Assembly: GCA_947175545.1 (NCBI GenBank)
Contig: CAMWNI010000012.1
Coordinates: 1 to 64,000, forward strand
Source of the DNA: an uncultured Porphyromonadaceae bacterium
Lineage (GTDB): Bacteria > Bacteroidota > Bacteroidia > Bacteroidales > Muribaculaceae
Reading direction: 5' to 3'
Length of the DNA stretch: 64,000 nucleotides
Part shown: in pieces, positions 53,189 to 61,854 of the stretch
Layout: the number at the start of each line of letters is the position of its first letter
Position numbering within the stretch: the first letter of the stretch is position 1
The notes under the pieces: generated by a model
The model's input: the letters and a program-made list of their open reading frames with translations, nothing else
Told to the model about the DNA's origin: nothing
Database searches by the model: none
Translations under genes and position numbers: made by a program

Positions 53189-54235
53189 ATGCAGATTGAA
53201 AAGAAAACCGTGACGTCGCCTAAGGGCGACGTCACCCTCATTACTCTGACAAACTCAAAGGGTGCGAAAGTAACCCTCAGTTCGCTTGGCGCCTGCATTG
53301 TAGGCGTTGAAGTGCCTGACCGCGCCGGCAATATGGCCGACGTTGTTCTCGGATATGCCAATCCGGTTGACTATTACTATGACGGCCCTTGTGCCGGCAA
53401 AGTCCCCGGTCGGGTTGCCAACCGTATAGACCGTGGTCATTTTGTTCTTGACGGCAAAGACTATGAACTCGCCATCAACAACGGCCCGAACGCGCTCCAT
53501 GGAGGCCCTGAAGGTTTTCAGAATCAGATCTGGGACGTTGACGTGACTCCCGAGGGCAAGGTTAAGTTCACTTACTTTTCGAAGGATGGCGAAGAAGGGT
53601 ATCCCGGTAATCTGACCGCTACGGCTGAGTATGAATGGACCGATGATTGCGAACTCCGTCTGCAGCTTGGCGCCACGACCGATGCTCACACCATTGTCAA
53701 CCTGACCAACCATGCATATTTCAACCTTGCCGGCCATGATTCCGGTTCGGTGCTGGACCATAAGTTGCAGCTTGATGCCCATCTCTTTCTGCCGACTACA
53801 GACTCGCTGATTCCGACCGGAAACCTCGAAGCTGTCAAGGGAACGCCGATGGACTTCACCAAACCCAAGACTCTCGGCGCCGATATCAAGGCAGAATTTC
53901 CGGCACTCATTTTTGGCAAGGGATATGATAATTGCTATGTCATTGACGGCTGGAATCCCGGCGAGTTGCGCCATGCCGCAACTCTCGAAGACCCCGGGTC
54001 GGGCCGCGTGCTTGACGTGCTGACGACTCAACCCGGCGTGCAGATTTATACCGGCAATTGGCTTGACGGTTCACCTGAAAACAAGGCCGGTCGCACCTAT
54101 AATGACTATGACGGCGTTGCAATCGAATGTCAGGGTTTGCCTGACTCGATTAACCATCCGCAGTTCCCTTCTGTTGAACTTCGGCCGGGCGAAACTTACA
54201 GCGAAACAATCATTTTCAAGTTTTCTAACAAATAA
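53189..54235 (+). CDS. galM: Aldose 1-epimerase (galactose mutarotase)
   Basis: GalM (348 aa) interconverts alpha and beta forms of galactose so that GalK can use it. Motifs: the substrate loop GRVANRIDRGHFVLDG, NNGPNALHGGPEGFQ, the catalytic histidine in LTNHAYFNLAGH and the catalytic glutamate in VAIECQGLPDS. No signal peptide, so cytoplasmic, unlike some Bacteroidetes paralogues. 33 bases after galK; its stop codon overlaps the next start (TAATG). Confidence 0.95.
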   Translation: MQIEKKTVTSPKGDVTLITLTNSKGAKVTLSSLGACIVGVEVPDRAGNMADVVLGYANPVDYYYDGPCAGKVPGRVANRIDRGHFVLDGKDYELAINNGPNALHGGPEGFQNQIWDVDVTPEGKVKFTYFSKDGEEGYPGNLTATAEYEWTDDCELRLQLGATTDAHTIVNLTNHAYFNLAGHDSGSVLDHKLQLDAHLFLPTTDSLIPTGNLEAVKGTPMDFTKPKTLGADIKAEFPALIFGKGYDNCYVIDGWNPGELRHAATLEDPGSGRVLDVLTTQPGVQIYTGNWLDGSPENKAGRTYNDYDGVAIECQGLPDSINHPQFPSVELRPGETYSETIIFKFSNK

Positions 54236-55140
54236 TGAAACCTACACTTTTTGTACTTGCTGCCGGTATGGGATCGCGTTATGGCGGTCTGAAGCAGCTC
54301 GATGGCGTCGGACCTCAGGGCCAGACCATCATGGACTATTCAATCTATGACGCAATCCGAGCCGGATTCGGCAAGGTCGTTTTCGTAATCCGCAAGGACT
54401 TTGAGCAGGACTTCCGTGATAAAGTGCTGAGCAAATACGAGGGCCACATTCCTGTTGAGGTTGTTTTCCAGGATCTTCACGATTTGCCTGAGGGCTATAC
54501 CTGCCCGGCTGACCGCACCAAACCCTGGGGAACCAACCACGCCGTGCTGATGGGGAAAGACGTTATTAAGGAGCCTTTTGCCGTAATCAACGCCGATGAC
54601 TTCTACGGCCGTGACGCTTTTGCAGTAATAGGCAAGGAACTCAGCAAGGAGCATGACCGTAAGGGAGATTACTGCATGGTCGGTTTCCGCGTTGGCAACA
54701 CTATGACTGAGAACGGCTCTGTGGCCCGCGGCGTATGTTCCGACAAGGATGGCTATCTCTCATCCGTTGTTGAGCGCACCGCAATCAGTTTTGATTCTGC
54801 ACATCGAATTGTCTTTACGGACGAAAACGGCACGGAGCAGACCCTTGACCCGAATACACCCGTTTCAATGAATCTCTGGGGCTTCACTCCCGACTATTTC
54901 GACTATTCGGAGCGTGAATTTAAAAAATTCCTTGATAAGGACCTGAACACTCCTAAGAGCGAATACTTTATTCCCCTCTGTATTGATGCCCTGATTAATT
55001 CAGGCGAGGCTACTGTTAAGATTCTTGACACCGATTCGAAATGGTTTGGCGTTACATACGCTGCTGACCGTCCCGGCGTTGTTGAAAAACTTGCTGCACT
55101 CCATGCCGCCGGCGAATATCCCGACGAAATGTTCAAATAA
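54235..55140 (+). CDS. Sugar-1-phosphate nucleotidyltransferase, galactose-cluster type
   Basis: 301 aa. N-terminal nucleotide-binding motif LAAGMGSRYGGLKQLDGVGP (variant of the GxGTRxxPxTxxxPK loop), then KPWGTNHAVLMGKD and the metal-binding INADDFYGRDAF. It belongs to the NTP_transferase fold and carries out NTP plus sugar-1-phosphate to NDP-sugar plus diphosphate. Coupled by overlap to galM in a cluster that lacks galT, it may make UDP-galactose or UDP-glucose directly; that is inference. Other possibility: a glucose-1-phosphate uridylyltransferase of general use. Confidence 0.82.
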   Translation: MKPTLFVLAAGMGSRYGGLKQLDGVGPQGQTIMDYSIYDAIRAGFGKVVFVIRKDFEQDFRDKVLSKYEGHIPVEVVFQDLHDLPEGYTCPADRTKPWGTNHAVLMGKDVIKEPFAVINADDFYGRDAFAVIGKELSKEHDRKGDYCMVGFRVGNTMTENGSVARGVCSDKDGYLSSVVERTAISFDSAHRIVFTDENGTEQTLDPNTPVSMNLWGFTPDYFDYSEREFKKFLDKDLNTPKSEYFIPLCIDALINSGEATVKILDTDSKWFGVTYAADRPGVVEKLAALHAAGEYPDEMFK

Positions 55141-55158
55141 CCTGAATTAAGCGATAAG

Positions 55159-55194
55159 AAAATCGGCTGCGTCAACTTCGGCGCAGCCGATTTT
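55159..55194 (+). terminator. Terminator of the galactose cluster
   Basis: A 13-base stem (AAAATCGGCTGCG at 55159-55171 with 55182-55194), ten-base loop, ending in TTTT. It starts 18 bases after the nucleotidyltransferase stop. Confidence 0.9.
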
Positions 55195-55227
55195 CGTTAA
55201 AATCATATATAACTTCGGGAAGAAAGG

Positions 55228-55255
55228 CATGAGATTCATTTCATGAGATTCATTT
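55228..55255. repeat. 14-base tandem duplication
   Basis: CATGAGATTCATTT occurs twice in direct succession, at 55228-55241 and 55242-55255, in the gap between the galactose terminator and the dnaN promoter. It is exact in both copies. No function is evident. Confidence 0.9.
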
Positions 55256-55283
55256 CTCAAATTTTCATTTTTCATTTAATTGG

Positions 55284-55315
55284 TTTGGTGGTTTGCGCGG
55301 AAAGTTGTAAATTTG
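55284..55315 (+). promoter_or_regulatory. Bacteroidetes promoter of the dnaN operon
   Basis: TTTG at 55284-55287, 20-base spacer, TAAATTTG at 55308-55315; leader about 36 bases. I see no second promoter before 64000 that fits as well. Confidence 0.8.
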
Positions 55316-55356
55316 TTGGTTGAATAAGAATATAATCTAAAAACCGATATACAGTT

Positions 55357-56490
55357 ATGAAATTTAACGTGCAGAGCAAGGCGCTCTATGGCCAGACTTC
55401 CGCAGTCAGCAAAGTCATCAATTCGAAGAATCCAATGCCGATTCTCAATAATTTTCTGCTGGAACTCAGCGGGAATATACTGACAATCACTGCTTCTGAC
55501 ATTGAAAACACCTTGACCGCCCGTGTGCCGGTTCTGGAGGCCGAAGGCGAAGGTAAGTTCTGTGTTGACGCTCGCCGCCTGACAGATCTGCTCAAGTCGA
55601 TGCCTGACATCGGAATTACTTTTGAAATTGACGACGAATCGCTTGCAATTCAGGTTTCATATAACGGAGATAAGGGTAAATTCGACTTTATTGGCGTTGC
55701 CGGCGAAGAATATCCGACTCCGCAGGTTGCCACGGAAGCTAATGCCGTTAGCTTTAAGGTGCCTTCAAACCAGATTCTTAGCGGTATTGACAACACTCTT
55801 TTTGCTGTCGGTAACGATACTCTGCGTCCGATGATGATGGGTATCTACTGGGATATCAAGCCTGATGATTTCACGTTTGTTGCTACTGATACACGTAAGC
55901 TTGTACGTTATCGCAATTCGGTTGCAGCTCCCGGAGTCACCGTCAGCTGCATTGTCCCGACCAAGCCGGCTCAGGTAATCAAGAATATTCTTCCGCGCGA
56001 TGTGGAGGTCAATGTCAGCATTGATGATAAGCGCGCTCTTATTGAAACCGAGGATCTTACGTTCTCCTGTCAGTTGCTTAAGGGCAACTTCCCGGACTAT
56101 AACCGCGTAATTCCGCAGACGAATCCTTACCAGTTGACCATTGACCGAGTGCAGTTCCTTTCTGCCCTTCGCCGCGTGAGCGTTTTCGGCGATCAGGGCC
56201 AGAATCTTGTAAAGCTCCGCATTACGCCCAATGAAATCACAGTCAAAGCGGTTGATAACAACTACTGCACGCGTGCGGTGGAGTCCGTGCCTTGCGATTT
56301 CAACAAGGATGAAATGGTTATAGGCTTCAGCGCTGCTTACGTAATGGAAATCTTCTCGACCATGTCGACTGAGGAGGTCAACGTCGCACTCAGCGACCCG
56401 TCGCGCCCCGGAGTATTCTCGCCCGGCGAACAGGGAGAGGGAACCGACCTCCTGATGCTTCTGATGCCTATGAACGTAACTGAATTCTGA
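55357..56490 (+). CDS. dnaN: DNA polymerase III beta subunit (sliding clamp)
   Basis: DnaN (377 aa) is the ring clamp that holds DNA polymerase on the template. Three clamp domains can be followed; the C-terminal tail ends LLMLLMPMNVTEF, with the M-P-M of the partner-binding pocket as usual. It is not next to dnaA or recF; instead it leads an operon with a DnaQ-like exonuclease, whose start shares a base with its stop (TGATG). Confidence 0.97.
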   Translation: MKFNVQSKALYGQTSAVSKVINSKNPMPILNNFLLELSGNILTITASDIENTLTARVPVLEAEGEGKFCVDARRLTDLLKSMPDIGITFEIDDESLAIQVSYNGDKGKFDFIGVAGEEYPTPQVATEANAVSFKVPSNQILSGIDNTLFAVGNDTLRPMMMGIYWDIKPDDFTFVATDTRKLVRYRNSVAAPGVTVSCIVPTKPAQVIKNILPRDVEVNVSIDDKRALIETEDLTFSCQLLKGNFPDYNRVIPQTNPYQLTIDRVQFLSALRRVSVFGDQGQNLVKLRITPNEITVKAVDNNYCTRAVESVPCDFNKDEMVIGFSAAYVMEIFSTMSTEEVNVALSDPSRPGVFSPGEQGEGTDLLMLLMPMNVTEF

Positions 56491-57269
56491 TGGAACTGAA
56501 CCTGACAAAGCCGATTATTTTCTTTGATCTGGAAACCACCGGCGTGGATTTCCAGCATGACCGCATTGTCGAGATAAGTTACATAAAACTTAATCCTAAT
56601 CGCAGCCGCGAGGAGCGTACCATACTGGTTAATCCGGAGCGTCCGATTCCTGCTGAGGCAACTGCGATCCATCATATCACGGACGCTGACGTGGCTGATA
56701 AACCGACGTTCAAGATGATTGCCCGCGAGCTTGCCCGTACGTTTACGGGGTGTGACATCGCCGGATATAATCACGTCAAGTTTGACCTCCCGCTGCTTAT
56801 GGAGGAGTTCCTGCGCGCCGGAGTGACCGATTTTGATCCTATGCGCGGACGTCTGATTGATGTGCAGACAATCTATCATAAACTGGAGCAGCGCACCCTC
56901 TCGGCTGCTTACCGTTTCTATTGTGGAAAGGACCTGGAGGGCGCCCACCGTGCTGATGCCGATACTTTTGCAACCCTCGAAGTGCTTGAAGCACAGCTTG
57001 ACCGATATCCTGATAAGCTGAGAAACGACATGGACTTCCTTGCCGATTTTTCAAGCTATAATAAGAATGCCGATATGAGCGGGCGAATCATCTTTAATGA
57101 CAAGGGTGAGGAATTGTTCAATTTTGGCAAGTATAAAGGACGCTCGGTCGCAGAGGTCTTTTCAAAAGAGCCGTCTTACTATGACTGGATGATGAAGGGG
57201 GACTTTCCCGCTCATACAAAGCAGGTTATCACTCGGATTTATCAACGTGTACGTCTCGGTGCGAAATGA
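56490..57269 (+). CDS. DnaQ-like 3'-5' exonuclease
   Basis: 259 aa, DEDDh exonuclease. Exo I FFDLETTGVDF (acidic pair), Exo II NHVKFDLPLL and Exo III HRADADT are in order within the first 165 residues, and the remaining 90 include FNFGKYKGRSVAEVFSKEPSYYDW, a C-terminal module seen in exonuclease-helicase and polymerase-associated proteins. Coupled to dnaN, it may be the proofreading subunit or a separate repair exonuclease. ATGA overlap with coaBC. Confidence 0.88.
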   Translation: MELNLTKPIIFFDLETTGVDFQHDRIVEISYIKLNPNRSREERTILVNPERPIPAEATAIHHITDADVADKPTFKMIARELARTFTGCDIAGYNHVKFDLPLLMEEFLRAGVTDFDPMRGRLIDVQTIYHKLEQRTLSAAYRFYCGKDLEGAHRADADTFATLEVLEAQLDRYPDKLRNDMDFLADFSSYNKNADMSGRIIFNDKGEELFNFGKYKGRSVAEVFSKEPSYYDWMMKGDFPAHTKQVITRIYQRVRLGAK

Positions 57270-58471
57270 TTAAGGGTAAACACATCATACTTGGAATCAC
57301 CGGAGGCATCGCGGCCTATAAGAGTGCGATGCTTGCACGCTTGCTGATTAAAGCGGGAGCTGAGGTGCAGATTGTGATGACTCCGAGCGCTCGAGAGTTC
57401 ATAACGCCTGTAACTTTGTCGGCCTTGACGGGTAAACCGGTTGTCAGCGAGTTCTTTACGGCCAATACCGGGGAATGGCATAGCCATGTGGACCTTGGCC
57501 TTTGGGCTGACGCGATGATTATTGCGCCGGCAACGGCGTGTACTATCGGCAAGATGGCTCACGGAGTGGCCGACAATATGCTCGTGACGACCTATCTGTC
57601 AGCAAAGGCGCCGGTGTTTGTCGCTCCTGCAATGGACCTTGACATGATGGCCCATCCCTCCACTCAGGCGAATCTTGATCTTCTCCGCTCCTATGGCAAC
57701 CATATAATAGAACCCGCAAGCGGAGAGCTTGCGTCTCATCTTGTCGGAAAAGGGCGCATGGAGGAGCCGGAAAATATTTTGCGCGTCCTGGAGTCATTTT
57801 TCAGTCGAGGCAGCGAGTTGTCCGGTAAAAAGGCTCTTGTTACGGCCGGTCCGACTTATGAGAAAATTGATCCCGTGCGCTTTATAGGGAACTATTCGTC
57901 AGGGAAAATGGGTTATGCCATTGCAGAGGAGCTTGCGTCCAGAGGGGCTGAGGTTACTCTCGTCAGTGGCCCGGTTTCCGTTTCGTGTAAGCATTCCGGA
58001 GTTCGCGTTGTCAAGGTTGAATCAGCACGCGAGATGCTTGCAGCGAGTGAATCTGTCTTTGATTCGGCCGACATTGCTGTGCTGACGGCCGCAGTTGCCG
58101 ATTATGCTCCCGCCTCACCTGCCACCACCAAGATGAAGCGCGAGGGCAACGCTGTCCCGACGATTGAACTTGTCAAAAACCCGGACATAGCAGCCGCTTT
58201 GGGAGAGCGTAAGCGTCCGGACCAGTTGGTTGTCGGTTTCGCGCTTGAAACGGACAATGAAGAGTCAAATGCGCTTGATAAGATTAAGCGCAAGCGTCTT
58301 GATGCAATTTGCCTTAATTCGCTCCGTGACTCCGGGGCCGGATTTGCTGTCGATACGAATAAAGTCACTATTTTTACGGCTTCCGGGGCAAAAATTCCGG
58401 GCGAGCTGAAAAGCAAGCGCGAGGTTGCTGCCGATGTTGTTGATTTTATCTCTAAATCTCTCCGAAAATGA
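57266..58471 (+). CDS. coaBC: Bifunctional phosphopantothenoylcysteine decarboxylase / phosphopantothenate-cysteine ligase
   Basis: 401 aa. The CoaC half (1-180) is a flavoprotein decarboxylase with GITGGIAAYKSAML, the catalytic histidine in HSHVDLGLWADA and the PAMDLDMM loop. The CoaB half (185-401) has VTAGPTYEKIDPVRFIGNYSSGKMG, the CTP-binding region and LVGFALETDNE. Together they turn 4'-phosphopantothenate and cysteine into phosphopantetheine on the way to CoA; coaE at 3752-4342 makes the last step. Start and stop both overlap neighbours. Confidence 0.96.
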   Translation: MIKGKHIILGITGGIAAYKSAMLARLLIKAGAEVQIVMTPSAREFITPVTLSALTGKPVVSEFFTANTGEWHSHVDLGLWADAMIIAPATACTIGKMAHGVADNMLVTTYLSAKAPVFVAPAMDLDMMAHPSTQANLDLLRSYGNHIIEPASGELASHLVGKGRMEEPENILRVLESFFSRGSELSGKKALVTAGPTYEKIDPVRFIGNYSSGKMGYAIAEELASRGAEVTLVSGPVSVSCKHSGVRVVKVESAREMLAASESVFDSADIAVLTAAVADYAPASPATTKMKREGNAVPTIELVKNPDIAAALGERKRPDQLVVGFALETDNEESNALDKIKRKRLDAICLNSLRDSGAGFAVDTNKVTIFTASGAKIPGELKSKREVAADVVDFISKSLRK

Positions 58472-59391
58472 ACAAAATTCGCTCTATTCTTTTTCTGACA
58501 TTTCTGACGGTTGCGGCGTTGTTGCCTTCTCGGCTTGACGCTCAGGAGCTAAGCTGCGATGTTGAGGTCAACACTCAGTCGCTTCAGAATGTCAGTACCT
58601 CTGTGTTTGACACCTTCAAAGAGGCAGTCACTGAGTATATGAACTCCACAAAATTCTCTGAAGCCCAGATTGGCGCCAATGAGAAAATCGAGTGTAGATT
58701 GTTCTTTACGATTACAGAGTATAAGGATGGGGTTGCAAAGGGTTCTCTTCAGGTTCAGGCAATGCGTCCGGTCTACAATTCGACCTATACGACGACCCTT
58801 GTGAACTTCCGTGACACGAAGATTGATTTTTCGTACGCCGAAGGAGAGCCGCTTACGTTCAGCCAGAATGGAATGGAGAGTCAGATAACGGCGATTCTGA
58901 ATTTCTATGCATATTTTATTTTGGCTATGGATTTTGACAGTTTTTCCCTAAAAGGGGGTGACCCATTCTGGGAACGATTGAAAATGATAGTGCAGGAGGC
59001 TCAGTCATCTGGCGAAATAGGTTGGAAGGCCTTTGAGGATAATAAGAACCGCTCGGCCATTCTTCAGGCTTATACGGAACCGAAAACTGAAGTTATGCGT
59101 GAAATGATTTATCGCTATCACCGTAACGGCCTTGACGAAATGTCTCAGAGTCCGGATAAGGGGCGCGCCAACATAACGGAAAGCCTTGAACTGCTTAAAA
59201 GGGTCTATGACGCTGATCCTATGTCTGTTGCGCTTTCAATGACTAAGGACGCGAAGCTTGACGAACTGGTCAATGTCTATTCAAAGGCACAGCAGACCGA
59301 GCGTGAGCGCGTATACGAAACGCTTTATCCGCTTTATCCGACCGAAACGCAGCGTCTTAATGAAATAAAGAAAGGAAAGAAAAAACAATGA
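58468..59391 (+). CDS. DUF4835-family exported protein
   Basis: 307 aa. Signal peptide ending near LDAQ, then the DUF4835 pattern: LSCDVEVNTQSLQNVSTSVFDTFKEAVTEYMNS, an FTITEY strand, MRPVYNSTYTTTLVNFRDTKIDFSY and GMESQITAILNFYAYFILAMDFDSFSLKGGDPFW. The family is confined to Bacteroidetes and has no known function; proteins of this group are often found next to recN and coaBC, as here. ATGA overlap on both sides. Probably periplasmic. Confidence 0.88.
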   Translation: MNKIRSILFLTFLTVAALLPSRLDAQELSCDVEVNTQSLQNVSTSVFDTFKEAVTEYMNSTKFSEAQIGANEKIECRLFFTITEYKDGVAKGSLQVQAMRPVYNSTYTTTLVNFRDTKIDFSYAEGEPLTFSQNGMESQITAILNFYAYFILAMDFDSFSLKGGDPFWERLKMIVQEAQSSGEIGWKAFEDNKNRSAILQAYTEPKTEVMREMIYRYHRNGLDEMSQSPDKGRANITESLELLKRVYDADPMSVALSMTKDAKLDELVNVYSKAQQTERERVYETLYPLYPTETQRLNEIKKGKKKQ

Positions 59392-61058
59392 TTCGCTCGC
59401 TCCAGATTTCGAATTATGCACTGATTGACTCTCTTGAACTCGATTTTTCGACCGGTTTTAATATAATAACTGGAGAAACCGGTGCCGGTAAGTCGATTAT
59501 GCTTGGTGCGCTCGGCTTGCTTCTTGGCGCGAGGGCAGAGAGCCGGGTAATTCGCCGGTCAGACAAAAAGTCTGTCGTCGAGGCGGTGTTTTCTGTCTCC
59601 GGGAATCGGCCACTTGCTCAGTGGGCCGCGCGGAACGATATTGAGTGGGATTCGGACGAGTGTATTCTTCGGCGCGAAATCGCGCCGGGAGGTCGCGCGC
59701 GCGCGTTCATTAATGATAGTCCGGTTACGCTTGCGCTTCTCGCCGAGGCTGGCGCTATGTTGATTGATATCCATTCTCAGCATCAGAATCGACTTTTGGG
59801 GTCGCCTGAGTTCCAGCGAGAAATTCTTGACACTCTTGGTGGTAACAATGAACTGCTCGCGGATTATCGCGAAAAGTGGAGTACTCTCCGCAAGGCGGAA
59901 AAGGAGCTTGACGCGATGAGACGTTCAATTGAATCAAACAGAGACGATGAGGAATTCATCCGTTTTCGGCTTGGGCAGCTTGAAGATGCCCGTCTTGTTG
60001 CCGGAGAACAGGAAGAACTTGAAAGCGAACGCGAACTTCAGGCGAATATGACCGGAATCAAGCAGAGTCTGACCGACGCTCTTGATGTTTTGTCGAATTC
60101 AGACTACTCCGCACTGACTCAGATTTCTGAAGCAGGCGACTCGCTAAGCGATTTGATTGATGTGCTTGATGGCGTTCAGCAGTTGGCGGAACGCCTGGAG
60201 TCGGCACGGGTCGAAATCCAGGACATAGTTGAGACTTTGTCTGACTTTGACAATAATCTTGCGGCAGATCCGCGTGAGCTTGAGGGAATCGAGGAGCGTC
60301 TGGCCGAGATTTATTCACTTGAAAAACGTCATAAGGTAGACTCTGTCGAAGCTTTGATTGCGATTCGTGATGATTTGCACAATCGTCTGTCTCAACTTGA
60401 AGACTCCGACGTCGCTATTGCCGATCTTGAACGGGCTGTGAAGTCAGCCCGCAAGGCTGCCGAGGTTGCGGCAGGGAAGCTGACCGACGCTCGCGTCAAG
60501 TCCGCCGGGGCGTTCGCTTCGGAACTGACCGAAACCGCCAGACCGCTTGGCATGTCAAATCTCAATTGTGAGATTGCCGTTGATGCCGCGCCGTTGGGTC
60601 CCGATGGCGCCGACTCTATTGAGTTCCGTTTCGCGTTCAATAAGAATCAGATGCCGATTGCCGTGACAGGTGCCGCTTCGGGCGGTGAAATCTCCCGCCT
60701 GATGCTTTGTATTAAGTCGATTGTTGCTGGCCGGCTCGGATTGCCCGCGGTGGTGTTCGATGAGGTCGACACCGGCGTCAGTGGAGATGTTGCCGGGCGC
60801 ATGGGGGAGATGATGGCGTGCATGGCGTCGGAAATTCAGGTCGTTACGATTACGCATTTGCCTCAGGTTGCAGCTCTTGGCGATTCTCATTTCAAGGTGT
60901 ACAAGGAGGACGATGCAGCGTCAACCCATACGCGGGTGCGAACCCTTTCAGAATCGGAACGACGTGCAGAACTTGCTCTGATGTTGAGTGGATCGGAGGC
61001 TGACAAGGCCGCGCTTGCTGCGGCGGATACGTTGCTTTCTCGACGTTTAAAAAAATAA
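59388..61058 (+). CDS. recN: DNA repair protein RecN
   Basis: RecN (556 aa) is an SMC-like ATPase acting on double-strand breaks. Walker A GETGAGKS lies near residue 32, a coiled-coil region spans about 150-390, and the C-terminal ATPase half has GEISRLMLCIKSI (signature), VVFDEVDTGVSGDVAGRMG (Walker B) and THLPQVAALGDSHF. Length usual. Overlaps the DUF4835 gene by ATGA. Confidence 0.96.
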   Translation: MIRSLQISNYALIDSLELDFSTGFNIITGETGAGKSIMLGALGLLLGARAESRVIRRSDKKSVVEAVFSVSGNRPLAQWAARNDIEWDSDECILRREIAPGGRARAFINDSPVTLALLAEAGAMLIDIHSQHQNRLLGSPEFQREILDTLGGNNELLADYREKWSTLRKAEKELDAMRRSIESNRDDEEFIRFRLGQLEDARLVAGEQEELESERELQANMTGIKQSLTDALDVLSNSDYSALTQISEAGDSLSDLIDVLDGVQQLAERLESARVEIQDIVETLSDFDNNLAADPRELEGIEERLAEIYSLEKRHKVDSVEALIAIRDDLHNRLSQLEDSDVAIADLERAVKSARKAAEVAAGKLTDARVKSAGAFASELTETARPLGMSNLNCEIAVDAAPLGPDGADSIEFRFAFNKNQMPIAVTGAASGGEISRLMLCIKSIVAGRLGLPAVVFDEVDTGVSGDVAGRMGEMMACMASEIQVVTITHLPQVAALGDSHFKVYKEDDAASTHTRVRTLSESERRAELALMLSGSEADKAALAAADTLLSRRLKK

Positions 61059-61083
61059 AATTCATGACCAACCCGTTCAGATA

Positions 61084-61839
61084 ATGGAAAAAACAGACTA
61101 TATTTTCGGAATTCGCGCCGTAATTGAGGCAATTGAGGCCGGACGCGATATTGATAAGATACTTATAAAAAAAGACCTTCAGGGCGACTTGATAGCCGAA
61201 CTGCTCCAGCTTGCGCGCGCAAACCGCATTGTGATGCGCAGGGTCCCCGTGCAGGTGATTGACCGCATTACGCGCAAGAACCATCAGGGTGTTGTCGCAA
61301 CTCTTTCAGCCGTTACATACCATCGGCTTGACCATCTTGTTCCGCAGCTTTATGAGGAAGGGCGCTTGCCGTTCATTATCGTACTGGATGGCATCACGGA
61401 TGTTAGAAACTTTGGTGCGATTGCCCGAACGGCTGAATGTGTCGGAGCCGATGCCATTGTGATTCCCGAGCATGGGTCCGTGAGCGTTGGAGGTGATGCT
61501 GTCAAAACCTCGGCCGGCGCCTTGCTCCATATTCCCGTTTGCCGGGAACGCTCAACTGCGCTTGCCGTGCGCTTCTTGAAGGATAACGGCTACAAAGTCG
61601 TGGCCGTTACGGAGAAAGCGGCTGTCAACTACACTGAGATTGACTATACAGGACCTGTTTGTCTGATTATGGGTGCCGAGGATGTCGGCATCTCCCCTGA
61701 AGTTCTGAAGCTGGCCGATTGTGGCGCCTCTATTCCTATGTTTGGGAAGATTGGCTCGCTTAATGTCTCGGTTGCTGCCGGAGTTCTGATGTACGAAGTC
61801 GTGCGTCAGCGACTGAGTGAGAATCTCGAGGTAATTTGA
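61084..61839 (+). CDS. rlmB: 23S rRNA (guanosine-2'-O)-methyltransferase RlmB / TrmH-family
   Basis: 251 aa SPOUT methyltransferase. N-terminal L30e-like substrate domain (about 1-90, starting YIFGIRAVIEAIEAGRDIDKI), then the SPOUT motifs NFGAIARTAECVGADAIVIP (motif 1), LIMGAEDVGISPEVL (motif 2) and GSLNVSVAAGVLMYEVVRQ (motif 3, knot). RlmB methylates G2251 in the 23S P loop; assignment to this site rather than another rRNA position is by similarity. 25 bases after recN. Confidence 0.92.
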   Translation: MEKTDYIFGIRAVIEAIEAGRDIDKILIKKDLQGDLIAELLQLARANRIVMRRVPVQVIDRITRKNHQGVVATLSAVTYHRLDHLVPQLYEEGRLPFIIVLDGITDVRNFGAIARTAECVGADAIVIPEHGSVSVGGDAVKTSAGALLHIPVCRERSTALAVRFLKDNGYKVVAVTEKAAVNYTEIDYTGPVCLIMGAEDVGISPEVLKLADCGASIPMFGKIGSLNVSVAAGVLMYEVVRQRLSENLEVI

Positions 61840-61854
61840 TAATTTCTGGAGTCC

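Noticed and set aside
53255-54031. A 258-codon minus-strand frame opposite galM
   Set aside because: galM carries its catalytic residues on the plus strand; the antisense frame has no support.
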